Below are positions 1-9,519 of a DNA stretch of 64,000 nucleotides, piece by piece. The notes under the pieces were generated by a model that was given only the letters and a program-made list of their open reading frames with translations, did no database searches and had not been told where the DNA came from. How positions within the stretch are numbered: position 1 is the stretch's first letter; each line of letters starts with the position of its first letter. Source of the DNA: Helicostylum pulchrum (taxonomy: Eukaryota > Mucoromycota > Mucoromycetes > Mucorales > Mucoraceae); contig JAIXMO010000027.1 in the NCBI GenBank assembly GCA_025677825.1, positions 1 to 64,000 on the forward strand. Reading direction: 5' to 3'. A program made the position numbers and the translations under genes.

Positions 1-1739
1 GAGTTCTAGTGAAACCGGTGGAATTCTACCAACAACGAACCATACTCGTTATCAGTCTATTGGACCTGCTGAACCGGAAGAAGAGGTAAAAAAAAACGAG
101 CTTCGCAGTATACGTTTTTGGCATTGGGAAAGCTAATTGCAAATATATGTAGAGAGGAGCAGGAAAGAATAAAATTTTTGCAATTGTTTTGATAAGTTTA
201 GCGACGATATTATTAGGCGGTGTTATGGTGAATGGTTTAGTTACTGGCGATGATCAAGGACCAAAGTACAGTAATGGAACTCATGAGTTTGCACCAACAG
301 TTATTTTCATTTCTTTGGATGGTGTTGTAAATCATGATCTCGACTTACACCTTACACCTGTTTTAAGTGGCATAGGTAACAATAAAAAATAAAATAAAAA
401 ATCATGCAATATATATTACAAGCATAATAACACCTAAACAAAACAAAAAAAAAGCTGAACGAGGTGCAAGAGCAGATTATATGACACCATCATTTCCGGT
501 AAGTACAATAAAACCCCAAAATATGCACGCAAAGAAAACCAATTGTAATAATCAAAAGTAAAGCCAATCACGTTTCCAAACCATTGGTCTCTAGTAACTG
601 GATTATACCCAGAATCACACGGTATAGTTGGAAATTACTTTTATGATCCAAAGTTAAATGATAGCTTTTATTACAAGAGTCCCGATAAAAGTTGGGATTC
701 CAAATGGTGGGGTGGAGAACCTGTAAGTTATATAAATCATGTGAGTGTATAAGTTTAAACTAATAATAGAAAAAAAGATATGGATTACGGCCGTGCGACA
801 AAAAAAGAAATCTGGTGTTATTATGTGGCCGGGTTGCAGTACTGAGTTTAATGGTCTTCGCCCTACTTACTCTGTTGCGTTTAATGACCATATTAAGTTT
901 GATGATAAGGTAAACCAAGTGTTTGATTGGTTTGATTTACCGGTGCAGGACAGACCTCAGTTTGTTGGCTTATACGTGCAGCAAGTAGATCAAGCAGGAC
1001 ATAAATATGGCCCTTACGCTAACGAGGTAAAAAAACTTTTTAAAAATCTATCATATACGTAAGGGAATTCTCAAAATATTTTGGTATACATTTGTAGACT
1101 TTAACTCAATTAAATCTTGCTGATCAAAGTATTGGTAGATTATTACAAGGTTTAAAAGAAAGAAATTTGACAGATATTGTCAACTTGATGGTTGTTAGTG
1201 ACCACGGTATGTCTGAAACTGACAATGATCGATTGATCTTTTACGACGAAGTTCTAACGGCGGAAGAGATGGATTTGATCTGGCGTGTGGAGATGGACCC
1301 ATCACTAGGTATTCGCATCCACCCTAGTCTAGATGAATCGGCGTCTGTAGATAAACTATACCAAGCGTTTAGAAGACTGCATAATTCACTTGATACACCT
1401 CATTTTGAAGTGTACAAGAGAGAAGATTTTCCGAGTCGTTACCATTTCCGTGATAACCAAAGAATAGCACCACTATTGGTTTTACCCGACCCAGGGTGGA
1501 GTTTTGTTACGCATGGGAAGTTTAATTCAAGTGACGGTTTGTCTCGTGGCGTACACGGTTATGACAACTTATCACCTGAATCAAGAGCCATCTTTGTAGC
1601 CCAAGGTCCTGATTTTCCGATCCAAAAGACGCTGCGTTCGTTTTGGAACGTAGAGCTGTACAGTGTCATGTCACGAATTTTACACTTGAAACCAGCTAAT
1701 AATAATAATACTTTAAATGGACTACTGGAAGAAGAATAA
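1..1739 (+). CDS. Ectonucleotide pyrophosphatase/phosphodiesterase (NPP family), 5'-truncated by window edge
   Basis: Hydrolyses phosphodiester or pyrophosphate bonds of nucleotides, as yeast Npp1/Npp2 and animal ENPPs do. Inferred exons are 2-85, 153-375, 455-498, 564-722, 778-1026 and 1098-1739, and every junction keeps frame. The first exons give a cytosolic tail ending PEEE and then a hydrophobic segment (about codons 158-230), so this is a type II membrane protein with a lumenal or extracellular catalytic domain. The domain opens with VIFISLDG, carrying the first metal Asp. The nucleophile Thr is at 570-572 in [11 protein letters not shown]. Later metal ligands are in [17 protein letters not shown] and the late VHGYDN motif. 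The C-terminus is complete and has no nuclease-like domain. The N-terminus lies outside the window. Family identity is secure; substrate is not known. Confidence 0.93.
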
Positions 1740-2158
1740 AAAAATCACGGGGCGGTATAATATATAAGAACGACATTTGAGACCATTCAAATAATAAAAA
1801 CCATTTCTTTAGTATAATTAATTAATTTTGTGTATTGTGTGTGTGTATGTGTATTGTGTATTGTGTATTGTGTATTGTGTGTGTGTATTGTGTATTGTGT
1901 ATTGTGTGTGTGTGTGTGTGTGTTTATGTGTATATATGTCTAAATGTATGTGGGTAAACTGCATAGTATAATTTCAATATAATACTTCCTTTTTAATATG
2001 ACCAAAATGAGAAAAGTATCAAACAAATAAAATTCTCAAACATTATATGACCGTCAATTTGTTTGGGCTCTTTTTTTTTTTTTAAAAAAAGGTATTTATA
2101 GCTTGTATTTTTCTTTTTCTCGCTTATTCAACACACACACAACAATAACAAAGAAAAG
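1740..2158. other. Intergenic: 3' flank and bZIP promoter
   Basis: Contains a TG/TATTG microsatellite (separate entry), a T-run near 2070 and a pyrimidine-rich leader before the bZIP start. No gene seen. Confidence 0.6.
1831..1925. repeat. TGTGTATTG / TG microsatellite
   Basis: Irregular iterations of GTGTATTGT collapse into pure TG dinucleotides between 1831 and 1925. It is a simple low-complexity tract between two genes. Confidence 0.9.
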
Positions 2159-2893
2159 ATGTACCCTACTGCTAATAAAAGCGTTCAAAGAGAACCAATG
2201 TCAATTTCTTCTATTACTACTAATCAAGATTCTAAATTACCAAAATTTCTATCGGAACCAAGTAGTAGTCATCGCATAATAAAGGAAGCACAGACATTGC
2301 CACATTATAACTTTTATCAAGATATCAGTCGTCACATCACACACAGCCGACAGCAACATCACTTGATTCGATCACCGCCCACTACACCGGAGCGAAACCA
2401 GCAGTACATCCATTCACCACCCTCATCGCCTCACTCGTTTGATTTTTCTCCTTCTTCTTCACCTCACGGTTACGGTGAAGAGGAAGAAGAAGAAGACGGC
2501 AGTGGTGGCGGAACAAGAACGGTGACGTTACAAGAAAGAAGACAGCGTAACAAAGCGGCGTCAGCTAAATACCGACAAAAAAAGAACATGCAGCAACATG
2601 AAATGAGAAGTATGATTCTTCAGATATCAGAACGAAATGGGTTGCTAGAGAGACAACTGAGAGAAATGCGCGAAGAAAATCAAAAGTTAAGATTAGATGC
2701 TGACAAATTAAGAGGCAAATCGGTGGCAAAAAAGTTGTTGCGTCAGTGGATGGATAGACAAAAGAAACATGCAGCAGCGCCTCAGTTTAATAACCAAGTT
2801 GGTGGTGATGCTTTAAAATCAAGTTATAATATGGAGATTGATTTGTTGGATGTTGATGATGATGATGATGATAGCTCGTCATCAGAGATATAA
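2159..2893 (+). CDS. bZIP transcription factor, CYS3/Met28-like basic region
   Basis: Single-exon 244-aa protein. The first 110 residues are Ser/Pro/His-rich and low-complexity, followed by an acidic Glu run. The basic region lies at about residues 126-143 (ERRQRNKAASAKYRQKK) with the invariant Asn131 and Arg139. An amphipathic leucine-zipper coiled coil covers about residues 147-186. The C-terminus is an Asp/Ser-rich acidic tail that could activate transcription. The RN..AASAKYR..K signature is closest, from memory, to fungal CYS-3/Met28-type bZIPs that control sulfur assimilation, rather than Gcn4 or Atf1; this subfamily call is inference. It should be a nuclear dimeric DNA-binding protein. 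The ATG at 2159 follows a CA-rich leader. Confidence 0.88.
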   Translation: MYPTANKSVQREPMSISSITTNQDSKLPKFLSEPSSSHRIIKEAQTLPHYNFYQDISRHITHSRQQHHLIRSPPTTPERNQQYIHSPPSSPHSFDFSPSSSPHGYGEEEEEEDGSGGGTRTVTLQERRQRNKAASAKYRQKKNMQQHEMRSMILQISERNGLLERQLREMREENQKLRLDADKLRGKSVAKKLLRQWMDRQKKHAAAPQFNNQVGGDALKSSYNMEIDLLDVDDDDDDSSSSEI

Positions 2894-3263
2894 AATATCT
2901 TTTGCTTTGTATTACCACTACCACTACACCCTTTTTTTCTAAAAAATGATAGATTATATTCCATTTATTCATTCCTTAGACTAGTTTATGATGTACAATA
3001 AAAATTTCTTATCTATTTCTTTAAACGTTTAAATGAAAAAAAAAAGGTTTTTTTTTTGTTTATATTAAAAAAGGAAACTTGAGACAACAAAAAAAGTATA
3101 ATATGACGCCAAACAACTCATTACTACTGACGTTGTCAATGCTTAGTAAATGTGTAATATTGCGCAGTAGTTCTCTCACTTTCTCTCTCTCCCCCCCCCC
3201 CAATTTTTTTGTGTATAAATTTAACTTTTTTTTTTACTACGTAAAAAAAAACACCTGATAGTT
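2894..3263. other. Intergenic, convergent 3' ends
   Basis: Lies between the 3' ends of the bZIP gene and the aldo/keto reductase pseudogene. It holds homopolymer T and A runs, a C10 run near 3191 and a CT tract. No gene seen. Confidence 0.6.
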
Positions 3264-4551
3264 TTAACCGTGTTGCCATTCTTTATTGTTGGTACCAAGA
3301 AACGCAAACTTATCAAGTGCGTTGATATCCTCGTCAGCTAATCTAAAGCCCAACGCAAGCGCGTTCTGTTTCATTTGAATTCCTGTTCGTACTCCGCCCA
3401 GGGGTATGGTACCCTTGACAATACACCAGTTCAAGGCAATAGTGCTTTGAGGAACTCTGTACTTTTCACTCATCGTCTTTAAAACCTGTAACAAACTACT
3501 CAATTGAGTTGTATCTAACGAACTAAACAGTTTTTCGTGACGTTTAGGGAATGGACCATATGCATTATACTTGCCTGTCAATAAACCCATGCCAATTGCT
3601 GGTATATCATATAGTTTTTTTTTAGAATACACAGCCAAAAAAAATAATAATTTTTTTCGATTTTACTTACGAGAATAGGCTAAAATAGCAACACCGAGAT
3701 CGTGACACAGTTGACTTTTCGGGAATAGTACGTATAAGCGAGTAAGAAACTTGATTCGATGCCAAGGAAATGCTTCGCCTTTCAAGTGCTGCATGCACAC
3801 GCTTCACTTCTTCTAGGCCGTAATTGGAAACTCACACTGTCTTGCTAAGACCTGCGTCATAAGCGTCTGCCAATGCATCAGCTATTTTTTTTTCTGTTAG
3901 TGCCACTCCAGATATATATATATATATATTTTACCAACAATGTCAGTAGAATCAATGTGAACGGGTGAATGTATTTGATAAAGGTGGACGCTAAAAGTAC
4001 CCAAACGAGCCTCTTAGATTAGAAAGTACTACTTGAGGAAACCCGGTTCGATCACGATGCGTATAGTACATAGTGGCTACAATCACTTGGTCTTGTTGTT
4101 TCTTGGTATACGATTACATATCTCTCGCTCAGATTCACCATCACCGTAAACTTCGGCTATACAGCAGTAAATATTTTAAAATACCTATTGTGAGAATAGC
4201 TTTTTATTATAGTTGCCTGTATTGTAAAATGGAGTACCTAGTTCAAAAGCCTTATCAAATGCATCCTTTGCTCCCTTTTCATCTTCAGGTACCCAGCCCC
4301 AAACTAAATTATACAAATAAGCAATTCTATTTTAAAAAGAAAAAGTATATATTTATATTATCTCTAGTATCTCCCCATTGCCAAGTACTCGCCGCTTTTT
4401 TTTTTACAAATGTTAACATCAAAATAATCTAATATTATAACTGAAACTTTCATAGTGGTGGTACAGAAAGTGCGCCGTTAGCCAAGACTAATTTGGTGTC
4501 CTTCATAGGAATAGTACCTTTATCTAACTTTACTTTCGTAATGTTTGTCAT
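3264..4551 (-). pseudogene. Aldo/keto reductase pseudogene (nonsense plus frameshift)
   Basis: Reads as an aldo/keto reductase on the minus strand: ATG at 4549-4551 (MTNITKVKL), STWQWGD, VWGWVPEDEKG with ELGTPFYNTG, VIVATMYYTHRDRTG, FSVHLYQIHSPVHIDSTDIV, then VSNYGLEEVKRVHAALE and SNQVSYSL. The C-terminal exon (to 3264) is intact: IGMGLLTGKYNAYG, then a normal tail ending EWQHG. Lesions visible: TGA at 3832-3834 where the family has Gly (KTVGVSNYG), and a one-base frameshift in the A/T run at 3715-3720 between RTIPEKS and QLCHDLGVAILAYS. A further break follows SVPPL near 4450. The splice junction AYS|PIGMG is still canonical, so decay may be recent. A sequencing error could explain one lesion but hardly all of them. 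Confidence 0.85.
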
Positions 4552-5002
4552 TTTTGAAGGTGCAGAAAAAGAAAAAAAGATTTATTCGTTTCTTTTTTTT
4601 GCAGTAGCACGTAATAATAGTTTATTGATTGCGCAATTAATCAATTGAATTAAGGTATCCCAAAAAAATTCACAGGGGTGTGTGAGGGGGAACACACATT
4701 GTGTATAAAGTATTAAATCCTGCAAAATATCCAATTACAAATCGTACACAAAACAATAAAAGAAATTTAAAATTTAATGTGTTACAATGTATGGAAATAG
4801 GTCAAAATAATTTAATATGGTAATTAAAAACAAAGAAAGAAAGAAAGAAAGAGAGAGAATAAATATGTGTAATGTACAAAAGAAAGAGAGAGAGAGAGAG
4901 GGAGAGAGAGAAATTTACAAGAATGAGTGAGAGAGGGAAAAGGGAGGGAAAAATTATATAAAAAAGGGAATTAAACAATGTGTGCACATTATAACATAAT
5001 CA
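4552..5002. other. Intergenic with bZIP-type palindrome ATTGCGCAAT
   Basis: Contains the perfect 10-bp palindrome ATTGCGCAAT at 4628-4637, about 80 bp upstream of the broken aldo/keto reductase start. It is a C/EBP-type bZIP site by sequence. A purine-rich GA tract lies near 4840-4940. No gene seen. Confidence 0.5.
4830..4942. repeat. GA-rich microsatellite
   Basis: Runs of GAAA followed by repeated GA dinucleotides. It gives spurious Ser/Leu-rich readings on the other strand. Confidence 0.85.
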
Positions 5003-5533
5003 TCAGATAAACTCTAAAGCGTCTACAAAAAGCAGCTCATCGTCCTCTTCGGTATTTTGTTGGTCAAGCAACAAGTCTGCATGCTTCAGTCGACTACAAG
5101 ACTTTACATCTTGTGATATAACAATAACAGTTTCATTAAACGACACTGACTTTGTTTTTATTGTTTTCGTCACATTTTCATCTAGTGCCCTAGTACTTGT
5201 AATAGAATTCTTGATTGTGTTTCTTTCTAATAATAATTCTTGTTGATTGTAAGTCTCTTCTTCGCCCAGCCAATTTCGTTTTGAAATGGTGTTTCTGGCG
5301 GATTTGGTTCGCCAGTAAGGAGATGTATGCTTTAGTGGTTTGGAAAGAAGTGTGTTATTCGTGGTGGGGTTGATTTTATCCAGGGAATCGGCATTTAGGT
5401 ACAATGATAACAGGTGATATACAGACTTGTCGATTTCGCTTTCTTTATTAGTTCTTCTGGTGGATTGTGTGTCATGGAAGTGTGGGTATACAAAAGACTG
5501 TGGTCTTGAATTTATGTTTAGTGTAGCTGACAT
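5003..5533 (-). CDS. Unidentified 176-aa protein with RVxF-like motif
   Basis: Uninterrupted reading frame of 176 codons starting MSATLNINSRPQ. Composition is normal for a protein (not homopolymeric), and the last 30 residues are acidic (DQQNTEEDDELLFVDALEF). No signal peptide or membrane segment. Residues 128-132 read KSVSF, which fits the [K/R]-x-[V/I]-x-[F/W] docking motif for type 1 protein phosphatase, followed by NETVIVI. That motif is short and could be chance. I do not recognise the family. It is the only plausible gene between the aldo/keto reductase remnant and ORC6. Confidence 0.6.
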   Translation of the reverse strand: MSATLNINSRPQSFVYPHFHDTQSTRRTNKESEIDKSVYHLLSLYLNADSLDKINPTTNNTLLSKPLKHTSPYWRTKSARNTISKRNWLGEEETYNQQELLLERNTIKNSITSTRALDENVTKTIKTKSVSFNETVIVISQDVKSCSRLKHADLLLDQQNTEEDDELLFVDALEFI

Positions 5534-6967
5534 CTTTTTTTTTTTTGGGTTTTTTTTTAGGTTTTTTTAAATAAAAAAGTGAAAGAGAAAAGAAAGAAAA
5601 AGACAAGTTTCTTATTAATGTATTTATATACATTTTGCAAAAAAAAAAAAGGGGTTGTACGGGCAGAGAGTAACCCATTTTAAGCCTTCCACATTACTCC
5701 GGCGCTTTTTTGTTTTGTTCTTAATGAGGAAATACATTAGATTTTCCCCGCTTAAAAAGAACAAAAAGGATAAATAGAAGCCGCTTTAGCCAACCGGCGG
5801 CTTACCCGTCCCAGAATATAATAAACAGTAGGGGCAAAACTTTTGAGGGAAAAACAATAAAGTTTAAATTTGCATATTTTAACTTGTTTGAAAAAAAAAG
5901 AATTGGTTGGGGGTACTTTTTTTGAGCCTGATGTATCAAACTTTGGGGTTTGTCATTCAATGCTTTTTGTTTGTTGTTTAAAAAAATAATCATAACAAGT
6001 GAAAAAAAGGGTTAATACGATTAAGATATAAATTAAATAAATAGATTACTAACATTTTTGCAAAAAAGGGACTTTCAACAATTAGCGGAATATCCGCGAT
6101 ATAAAGAGAGGAAGAAGTATTGGGTTCCATTAAAAAAAAAGACTGCGGTACAACATTATTGTAGGAGAGGCAAACGTTTTATTCGATAAAAGTATCATGT
6201 CAAACAAAAATATAAAACGTTCTTTTATCACTCTTACGACTTTTTGTAATTTGCGAAAAGATATATTAACGTTTCACTAAAAAAAAAGGTTTATTTGTTA
6301 AAAGTAATGCGCCAAACAAAATGGGATATGTATTTGTTATCGAGTTACCCGTACCCGTACCCACTGTGCGCATATATACACACACAGGTTTCATCGGAGC
6401 AAAATCCTTTTGGTTGTGCATTCTCTGACGTTTTATATTTACATGCTGGAAATTCGAAATATAACCATAAAGGCCTGTATTTTCTGACATATCACACTTT
6501 ACTGTTTTGAGCACAAGCTTCGTTTTTTTTTTTTTTTTTTGTCGTTGCATGTGACGTCCAGTCTTCGTCATGAAAGCCTACAGCACAAATAACGATATTG
6601 TATAAGCTAAGCAATTTGAAAATATTCCTTGTGATGCTAAGCAGCTCCAAAAAAGAGTTTATTTTATCTAATAAAAAAAAAAAGAACTTTATATGGTCAT
6701 ATTTAACGAGTTACATAAGGTAATTTATCAGCAATTGGAATACAAAAAAAACAAAAACCCTATTGCACTGATTATAAATCTCGGTATTAACAATCTCCTT
6801 TTTTCGATTAAAAGAACGACCCTTATTCTTTCGGAAGAACTGTTTATCATGAGAGAAGGTGAAAAATTAAGCCACCCTATAAAAACAGGTTATATTACTT
6901 TTTTTTTTTTTTTCCGTTTAAAGCGCGTTTCTAATTATTTTTCCTTTTTCCCAAAGTAATACAAAAT
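5534..6967. other. Intergenic, divergent promoters
   Basis: Shared upstream region of the 176-aa gene (minus) and ORC6 (plus). Holds a perfect 7-bp inverted repeat (5778-5803) and a GTACCC triplication near 6345-6362. Several short open frames across it look random: they are T/A-run driven and lack recognisable domains. Confidence 0.55.
5778..5803. repeat. GC-rich 7-bp perfect inverted repeat
   Basis: AAGCCGC, a 12-base spacer, then GCGGCTT. It is conspicuous in a very AT-rich intergenic region, about 245 bp upstream of the minus-strand 176-aa gene. Could be a dimeric regulator site or a small hairpin. Confidence 0.55.
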
Positions 6968-7977
6968 ATGGCAAATCCCATTACGCATTGTCTTGAACGA
7001 CTCAACTTGGCAGATAATGTAAAAGTAAAACAAAGAGCAGAACAGTTTCAAGGACAACTTTCCAGTACACCCAGTAAAATATTTGATAAGGGACCTAATC
7101 TAAAATCCGTTGTTTGTATTCAACTTGCTTATGAAAGGTTATTATAAAACACACTGTCGCTTTAAATATATATATTTTTTTAACGTTATAAAGTAGTTTG
7201 AAAAATTACGATTGGGATATTAAATTAGGAGCTCAACTTGCAGGATGTTCACTTTCTGCATATGAATCGGCACTCAGTATAGTTCGACAACAGTTAAATC
7301 TACAGAGCAAAGTTACGTTGGATATGCTGGCCGTAGCACTTGGTTCAACTACCATGTTGACTCATGTCAATGGGTTATGGCAAGACTTTACAACGACATA
7401 TTTAAATAATTTAACAGGCGCTAAAAAAATCAATGGGCAAAAAGAATTAGAGGACTCTTGCTGGAAAGGAGCCGTCATGTACATTTGTGCTAAAGCGTTT
7501 GGTGTAAGCATCCTTTAAAAAAATTGGGTTGTAGAGGTAAAAACTAACAAGGTTTTTGTTTTAAAATAGAAAAATTTAGATAAAGATAAATTACACTCGT
7601 TGTGTGGATGTACTACGGCAGAGTTAACAAAGAGTATTAAAGTGATCAGGGCAACATGCAGTAAAAAGATCGCATCGCTAAAAAATGAATCCACGTCAGC
7701 TGGCAGGTCATCAAGAAGAAGAAGAGGCTCGATACCGATCCAGGAGGAGGAGGAGAAGGAGGAGAAAAAGACATCAAATAAAGAGAAGGAGGAGGTTAAT
7801 CAGAAGGAGGGAGAGATAAAGAAGGTAAAGAAGGTAAAGACTACACCAAAGACTATCAAACCTATTTCTGGTATTGTGTCTATGATCAACCACCAAGATT
7901 ACCTTCGTACCAAAAGATATGCCGATTACCAAAAATGGCGATCTAACTTAGTTCATGATTTAACAACAACCATTTAA
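6968..7977 (+). CDS. ORC6: Origin recognition complex subunit 6
   Basis: Smallest ORC subunit, needed for replication origin licensing in the nucleus. Inferred exons are 6968-7137, 7197-7503 and 7570-7977; both introns (59 and 66 nt) restore frame. The N-terminal cyclin-like fold is recognisable from MANPITHCLERLNL through LKSVVCIQLAYE. The second repeat runs YDWDIKLGAQLAGCSLSAY to CWKGAVMYICAKAFG. A Lys/Glu-rich low-complexity linker of about 50 residues follows. The C-terminal helix (SGIVSMINHQDYLRTKRYADYQKWR) matches the Orc3-binding tail of the family. Total is 294 aa, nearer the human protein (252 aa) than yeast Orc6 (435 aa). The start ATG is the first after an in-frame stop and begins the conserved region. 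Confidence 0.85.
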
Positions 7978-8298
7978 TACTTTTTTTTATTTTGTATCTC
8001 TCCTTTTTGTAAATTTTAATACATAATAAAAAAAAAATCTCCCTTGTAAACTAAGTTCTTTTTTTTTATACATGTGTTAAACGGTAATATGTAACGGCAC
8101 TTAATAAATTGAAAAATACATTTATAGTTTTGGAATAAATTATGCCAAGTGTGATGTGACAGTACAGATTAAAAAAAAAAAAAGGTAACATTCCTCCCCT
8201 CTATTTTAATCCTTTTAAACCTGACTTGGATAATACATTTTCCCCCTTTTTTACTTTTTCCTTTTTTTTTTTATATATACTTCTTTTTTACACATACA
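7978..8298. other. Intergenic
   Basis: T/A homopolymer-rich spacer between ORC6 and the membrane-protein gene, with pyrimidine tracts just before the next start. Nothing else seen. Confidence 0.6.
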
Positions 8299-9408
8299 AT
8301 GTCTCTTCATGTAACTACAAATACAGCTCGTACACTATCAGAGATAGAAAGAGAGACATCCACCTGTCATTCATTCACTTCGTCAGCAGATCGAACCACA
8401 GCAGTTGAAGACCAGTACTCGATAAAGCTCGACTTTTATCCACCAAGCTATAAAGACCTATCGAGCCATAAGCACAGTATAGATGAGGAGGAGGAACCGA
8501 TCGAAAATAAACCTACAGGTATCGATACCATGTCGAAACGAAAAAGAAGGTGGTTGGTGTTTAGAAGAGTAGCGTATATTATCATTATGAATGCTGCAAT
8601 ACCTATTGCCCTTTACTACGTATTAAAACCTCATTTACCGGCCGTTTGGGCTTTGGTATTATCTACTACACCGACTATTATTTCGGTGATTGTTCAAGCT
8701 ATTTTCATGAAACGAATTGATTCAATAGGAGTTGGGGTTATTTTTGGTACTTTTTTTTTTTTAAAAACGCATGCAAAAAAAAAATGCATGACATAATTAA
8801 CATGTTTATGTTAGGATTTATCTTATCAGTTGTACTAGCCGTATTAAATGGAGACCCTAGAATGTTATTAATGCGAGAATCATTCATGTAATATATATAT
8901 ATATATTTGTATATATATGTGTATATAAAACTAAAAAAAAAAGTTTTAAATATGTAGTACGGCAGGTGTCGGTGTTGCTTGTGCAATTACATTACTGCCG
9001 ATTAGATACAAATCATTTGTATTAAAACCAGTACTATACTACTTGGCCAACGATTTAATCCCATTAGAACCAATCTATTTCCTGGACATAACAAAGCCAC
9101 CGCAAGCACGCATGGATTTTTATTGGAACAACTCAAAGTTTTGTCGATTCCATTTTAGACTTTTGACAGCAATCGATGTCGTGATCTTAGAGATTGAATT
9201 CGGCTTGAAATTGTTTTACATTTTAAACTTTGATATTGATACGGTGGTCGTACTAAGTAATTCGACTTTGTCCGTCATTGGTATCATCGTGTCGTTATCG
9301 ACGATTGGGTACATTTTGCAGATCAGAAAGAGGTTAAGGAAAGAAGAACCTCAAATGTTAATTGAATGTCAAGCTACAAATACTCCTCCATCAACAAACG
9401 GAGTATAA
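8299..9408 (+). CDS. Multi-pass membrane protein, VC0807-like
   Basis: Inferred exons are 8299-8746, 8815-8887 and 8958-9408, with introns of 68 and 70 nt that keep frame. The first ~85 residues are hydrophilic, probably cytosolic, and end in KRKRRW. About six hydrophobic segments follow: VAYIIIMNAAIPIALYYVL, VWALVLSTTPTIISVIVQAIF, SIGVGVIFGFILSVVLAVL, AGVGVACAITLLPIR, then a pair near the C-terminus (VVILEIEFGLKLFYIL and LSVIGIIVSLSTIGYIL). The pattern 'Yxxl+P...P.....A....GDPR.LL.RES' resembles bacterial and fungal VC0807-family proteins, whose function is not established. Family assignment is from memory and moderate; the gene model itself is strong. Confidence 0.72.
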
Positions 9409-9519
9409 ACTGTATCTCTTTTTCTTTTTGTAGATCTTTTTTTTTTTTACTTGTTTCATTATTTGTTTCCCTTTCTTCTTCTCTTTTTTTTAAAAAAAAA
9501 GAAAACATCATTAAAAAAT

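Noticed and set aside
1831..1925. Repeats considered as a CRISPR-like array
   Set aside because: No spacers; simple TG/TATTG microsatellite in a eukaryotic genome.
3826..3851. Possible 26-nt intron removing the TGA in the aldo/keto reductase
   Set aside because: Far shorter than other introns here, and the removed bases encode the conserved VSNYG block.
5778..5803. GC-rich inverted repeat considered as a tRNA arm
   Set aside because: No A/B boxes or cloverleaf can be drawn around it.
6693..6959. 88-codon frame just before ORC6
   Set aside because: Ends in a T-run-encoded Phe stretch and lacks any family resemblance; ORC6 itself begins at 6968 in another frame.
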